A program made the position numbers and the translations under genes. From an archaeon (lineage in GTDB: Archaea > Nanobdellota > Nanobdellia > Woesearchaeales > GW2011-AR9), in contig JAHFRS010000089.1 in assembly GCA_023266155.1 (NCBI GenBank), positions 1 to 5,323 on the forward strand: a DNA stretch of 5,323 nucleotides, read 5' to 3'. Position 1 is the stretch's first letter. Each line of letters starts with the position of its first letter. Below are positions 4,143 through 5,323 of the stretch, piece by piece. The notes under the pieces are model-generated. The model made no database searches, was not told the DNA's origin, and saw only the letters and a program-made list of their open reading frames with translations.

Positions 4143-5228
4143 ATGCAAAAAAAGAGGGTGTTTGGAATTGTAGTTGTTCTACTAATAGTTTTACTATTAA
4201 GAGTCGGTGGTGAGGAACAGCCAGTGCCAAGTTCTGATTCCCCAGCTTCCATGGAGGAAGCAGAACGGGTGGCTGAGATTAGATTTGCGTTTAGCGACTG
4301 TTGTGGCGGCACCTGCGGTTGCGAGGGAGGAAATGTCGTTGGAGAGATTCGTGAAAGTTTGGCACAGGCAGACTGTGGCGCCCCTTCTCCCAGAAGTACT
4401 GGTTGCAATATTAGAGTTGATGAATATTATGGTTCGAATGGACACCGTTGTGCACAAGCTGGCAGGGGCTCCATCCTAACCCCTTACTATCAAGATTTCA
4501 ATACGGGAATTTCCGCGTGGGTTTACGGCGATTGCACTGATTGTATCGATAGCAAGGATGTAAAGTCGCAGGATGGCAATGAATATATATGTTCAGACGA
4601 TTTGTTTTGGAAAAGGTGTTCTTCTCCGCAAAATGAAGGTAAAGTGACTTGGGTTTCCAATATGCTTTACAAGTGTTTACTTAACGATGAACTGGGAATT
4701 CCAACTTGGGAACAGCAGCCCGGCACCGATGTAGATCATGACGGCATAACTACCACCAAAAACGACTGCGACGATAATCCTGCTGATGATCCCCCTAATT
4801 GTCCCGAAACTCCCGCTGATTGTGCCATCGATCCGATAAAGAATGCCCAATGCGCCGTCTGCATCAATCCTAGCGCCGCAGAAGTTTGTGGCGATGGAAT
4901 AAATAACGATTGTAATGCCGACACGTCCGACAATTGTCATCAATTTGCTGCCGGGTGTGAAGGCACGTCAATCAATGAACAGCTTCATGGAGCATCTTCT
5001 GAAACTCCCCCCGAACCAGGTACAGAAACCGAAGCAGGAGAAGTTTCAGCTACCGACAGAATTCCCCACACCAACATTTACGGCCAGCAGTTTTCCTGGA
5101 CGGAGACGGATGACGGCGGGTATTGCTGCGGGTATGATGGAATTAATGGATTGGGAAAAGTGGTTGATTCTTTCAAAAGAAAAACAATTTGTTTGAATAA
5201 GAATGACAAGGTTACTCTCTGGGTTTGA
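4143..5228 (+). CDS. Large Cys-rich exported or anchored protein with MopE-like metal-binding motif and CCGxD motif
   Basis: This 361-residue protein has a basic N-terminus (MQKKR), then a strongly hydrophobic segment at about 7-19, acting as a signal peptide or membrane anchor; no lipobox is visible. The exterior part has 24 cysteines. Residues 45-190 are Cys-rich without a named domain, starting near SDCCGGTCGC. Residues 194-265 resemble the MopE-type putative metal-binding motif: DVDHDG, then DCDDNP, then INPSAAEVCGDGINNDCN, with an insertion of roughly 20 residues between NP and INPSA. The Asp-rich loops suggest Ca2+ binding; other metals are possible. Residues 317-360 carry FSWTETDDGGYCCGYDGINGLG followed later by ICLN and LW, a motif I associate with secreted DPANN proteins, where it usually continues further; this protein ends soon after, so it may be shortened. 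ATG 4143 is preferred; TTG 4137 would add two residues. Its last 17 nt overlap a convergent gene. The function is unknown. Confidence 0.83.
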   Translation: MQKKRVFGIVVVLLIVLLLRVGGEEQPVPSSDSPASMEEAERVAEIRFAFSDCCGGTCGCEGGNVVGEIRESLAQADCGAPSPRSTGCNIRVDEYYGSNGHRCAQAGRGSILTPYYQDFNTGISAWVYGDCTDCIDSKDVKSQDGNEYICSDDLFWKRCSSPQNEGKVTWVSNMLYKCLLNDELGIPTWEQQPGTDVDHDGITTTKNDCDDNPADDPPNCPETPADCAIDPIKNAQCAVCINPSAAEVCGDGINNDCNADTSDNCHQFAAGCEGTSINEQLHGASSETPPEPGTETEAGEVSATDRIPHTNIYGQQFSWTETDDGGYCCGYDGINGLGKVVDSFKRKTICLNKNDKVTLWV

Positions 5229-5323
5229 ACTCTATCGCTTTTTCTCTTTCATCAAAACAAACGATGAATTGTTCAAAAATATTTTCTCTTCCAATGATAT
5301 AAAGGTTAATGTTCAATCCTTTT
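5212..5323 (-). CDS. C-terminal fragment of a probable retropepsin-like aspartyl protease (partial)
   Basis: The minus strand is open from the window edge to a TAA at 5212-5214, giving 36 residues. They contain NINLYIIGRENIFEQF, then IVCFDEREKAIEFKP. This resembles the end of archaeal and bacterial clan AA (retropepsin-like) proteases, which typically read ILGRxxFFxxFxVxFDExxKxIxL. In that family the hydrophobic-hydrophobic-Gly-Arg stretch after the core packs near the active site. The catalytic DTG would lie in the missing upstream part, so activity cannot be judged. The fragment has no start in the window. It runs tail-to-tail with the large Cys-rich gene and overlaps its last 17 nt. The competing plus-strand frame over the same bases (open from ATG 5203) shows no recognisable pattern. 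The family assignment is moderate; that this is coding is more likely than not. Confidence 0.6.
   Translation of the reverse strand, partial: KGLNINLYIIGRENIFEQFIVCFDEREKAIEFKPRE

Noticed and set aside
4207..4943. Several open frames on both strands within the large Cys-rich gene
   Set aside because: They are shadows of the Cys/Asp-rich coding frame and show no domain pattern, promoter or homology-like features.
5296..5307. TATA-like AACCTTTATATC on the minus strand
   Set aside because: It resembles the promoters of this window, but it lies inside the partial minus-strand coding sequence, and the only short frames it could drive end within about 15 codons.
5203..5323. Plus-strand frame open from ATG 5203 to the window end
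   Set aside because: It overlaps the end of the large Cys-rich gene, has no promoter, and its translation has no recognisable pattern, whereas the opposite strand reads like a protease C-terminus.
1..5323. CRISPR array, insertion sequence, tRNA or rRNA
   Set aside because: No spaced short repeats, transposase motifs, terminal inverted repeats, or RNA-gene signatures were seen on either strand.

Overview
The window looks archaeal, probably from a DPANN-type lineage such as Woesearchaeota or Pacearchaeota. Four genes have an A/T-rich TATA box (TTTATATA or TTTATAAA) whose first base lies 31-33 nt before the ATG, the spacing expected for leaderless archaeal transcripts. There are no convincing Shine-Dalgarno sites. 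The toxin-antitoxin families and the cysteine-rich secreted proteins also fit this group. The lineage is an inference, not a proof.

Layout, left to right. (1) At 58-2047 lie two tandem exported proteins, 4 nt apart. They share a nearly identical first 51 codons but carry unrelated bodies: a six-bladed PD40/TolB-like beta-propeller, then a double YWxDxCG cysteine repeat followed by a DUF1566 (Lcl-type) domain. (2) At 2120-2842 is a scrambled block: a small intact antitoxin, a RelE-like toxin on the opposite strand missing its N-terminus, and a paralogue of the exported family missing its 5' half. The two truncations meet at one junction near 2519-2524. (3) At 2890-3518 is an apparently intact vapBC module (DUF104-type antitoxin, PIN toxin) with an ATGA overlap. 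(4) At 3571-4008 is a third full member of the exported family. It has the same promoter as the first, the same leader/four-cysteine module, and a short six-cysteine domain that also forms the body of the truncated copy. (5) At 4143-5228 is a larger Cys-rich exported or membrane-anchored protein with a MopE-like Asp-rich metal-binding motif and a C-terminal CCGxD motif. A 20-nt perfect inverted repeat lies between its TATA box and its start. (6) At the right edge, on the minus strand, is the C-terminus of a gene resembling retropepsin-like aspartyl proteases. It overlaps the preceding gene tail-to-tail.

The main theme is a family of exported proteins made of a constant 5' module (leader, lipobox-like Cys, four-Cys module, usually an acidic Gly/Glu linker) joined to exchangeable C-terminal domains. 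Toxin-antitoxin cassettes are interspersed, and the locus shows tandem duplication, truncation and an apparent inversion. It reads as a surface-protein diversification locus. That role is inferred from architecture only.
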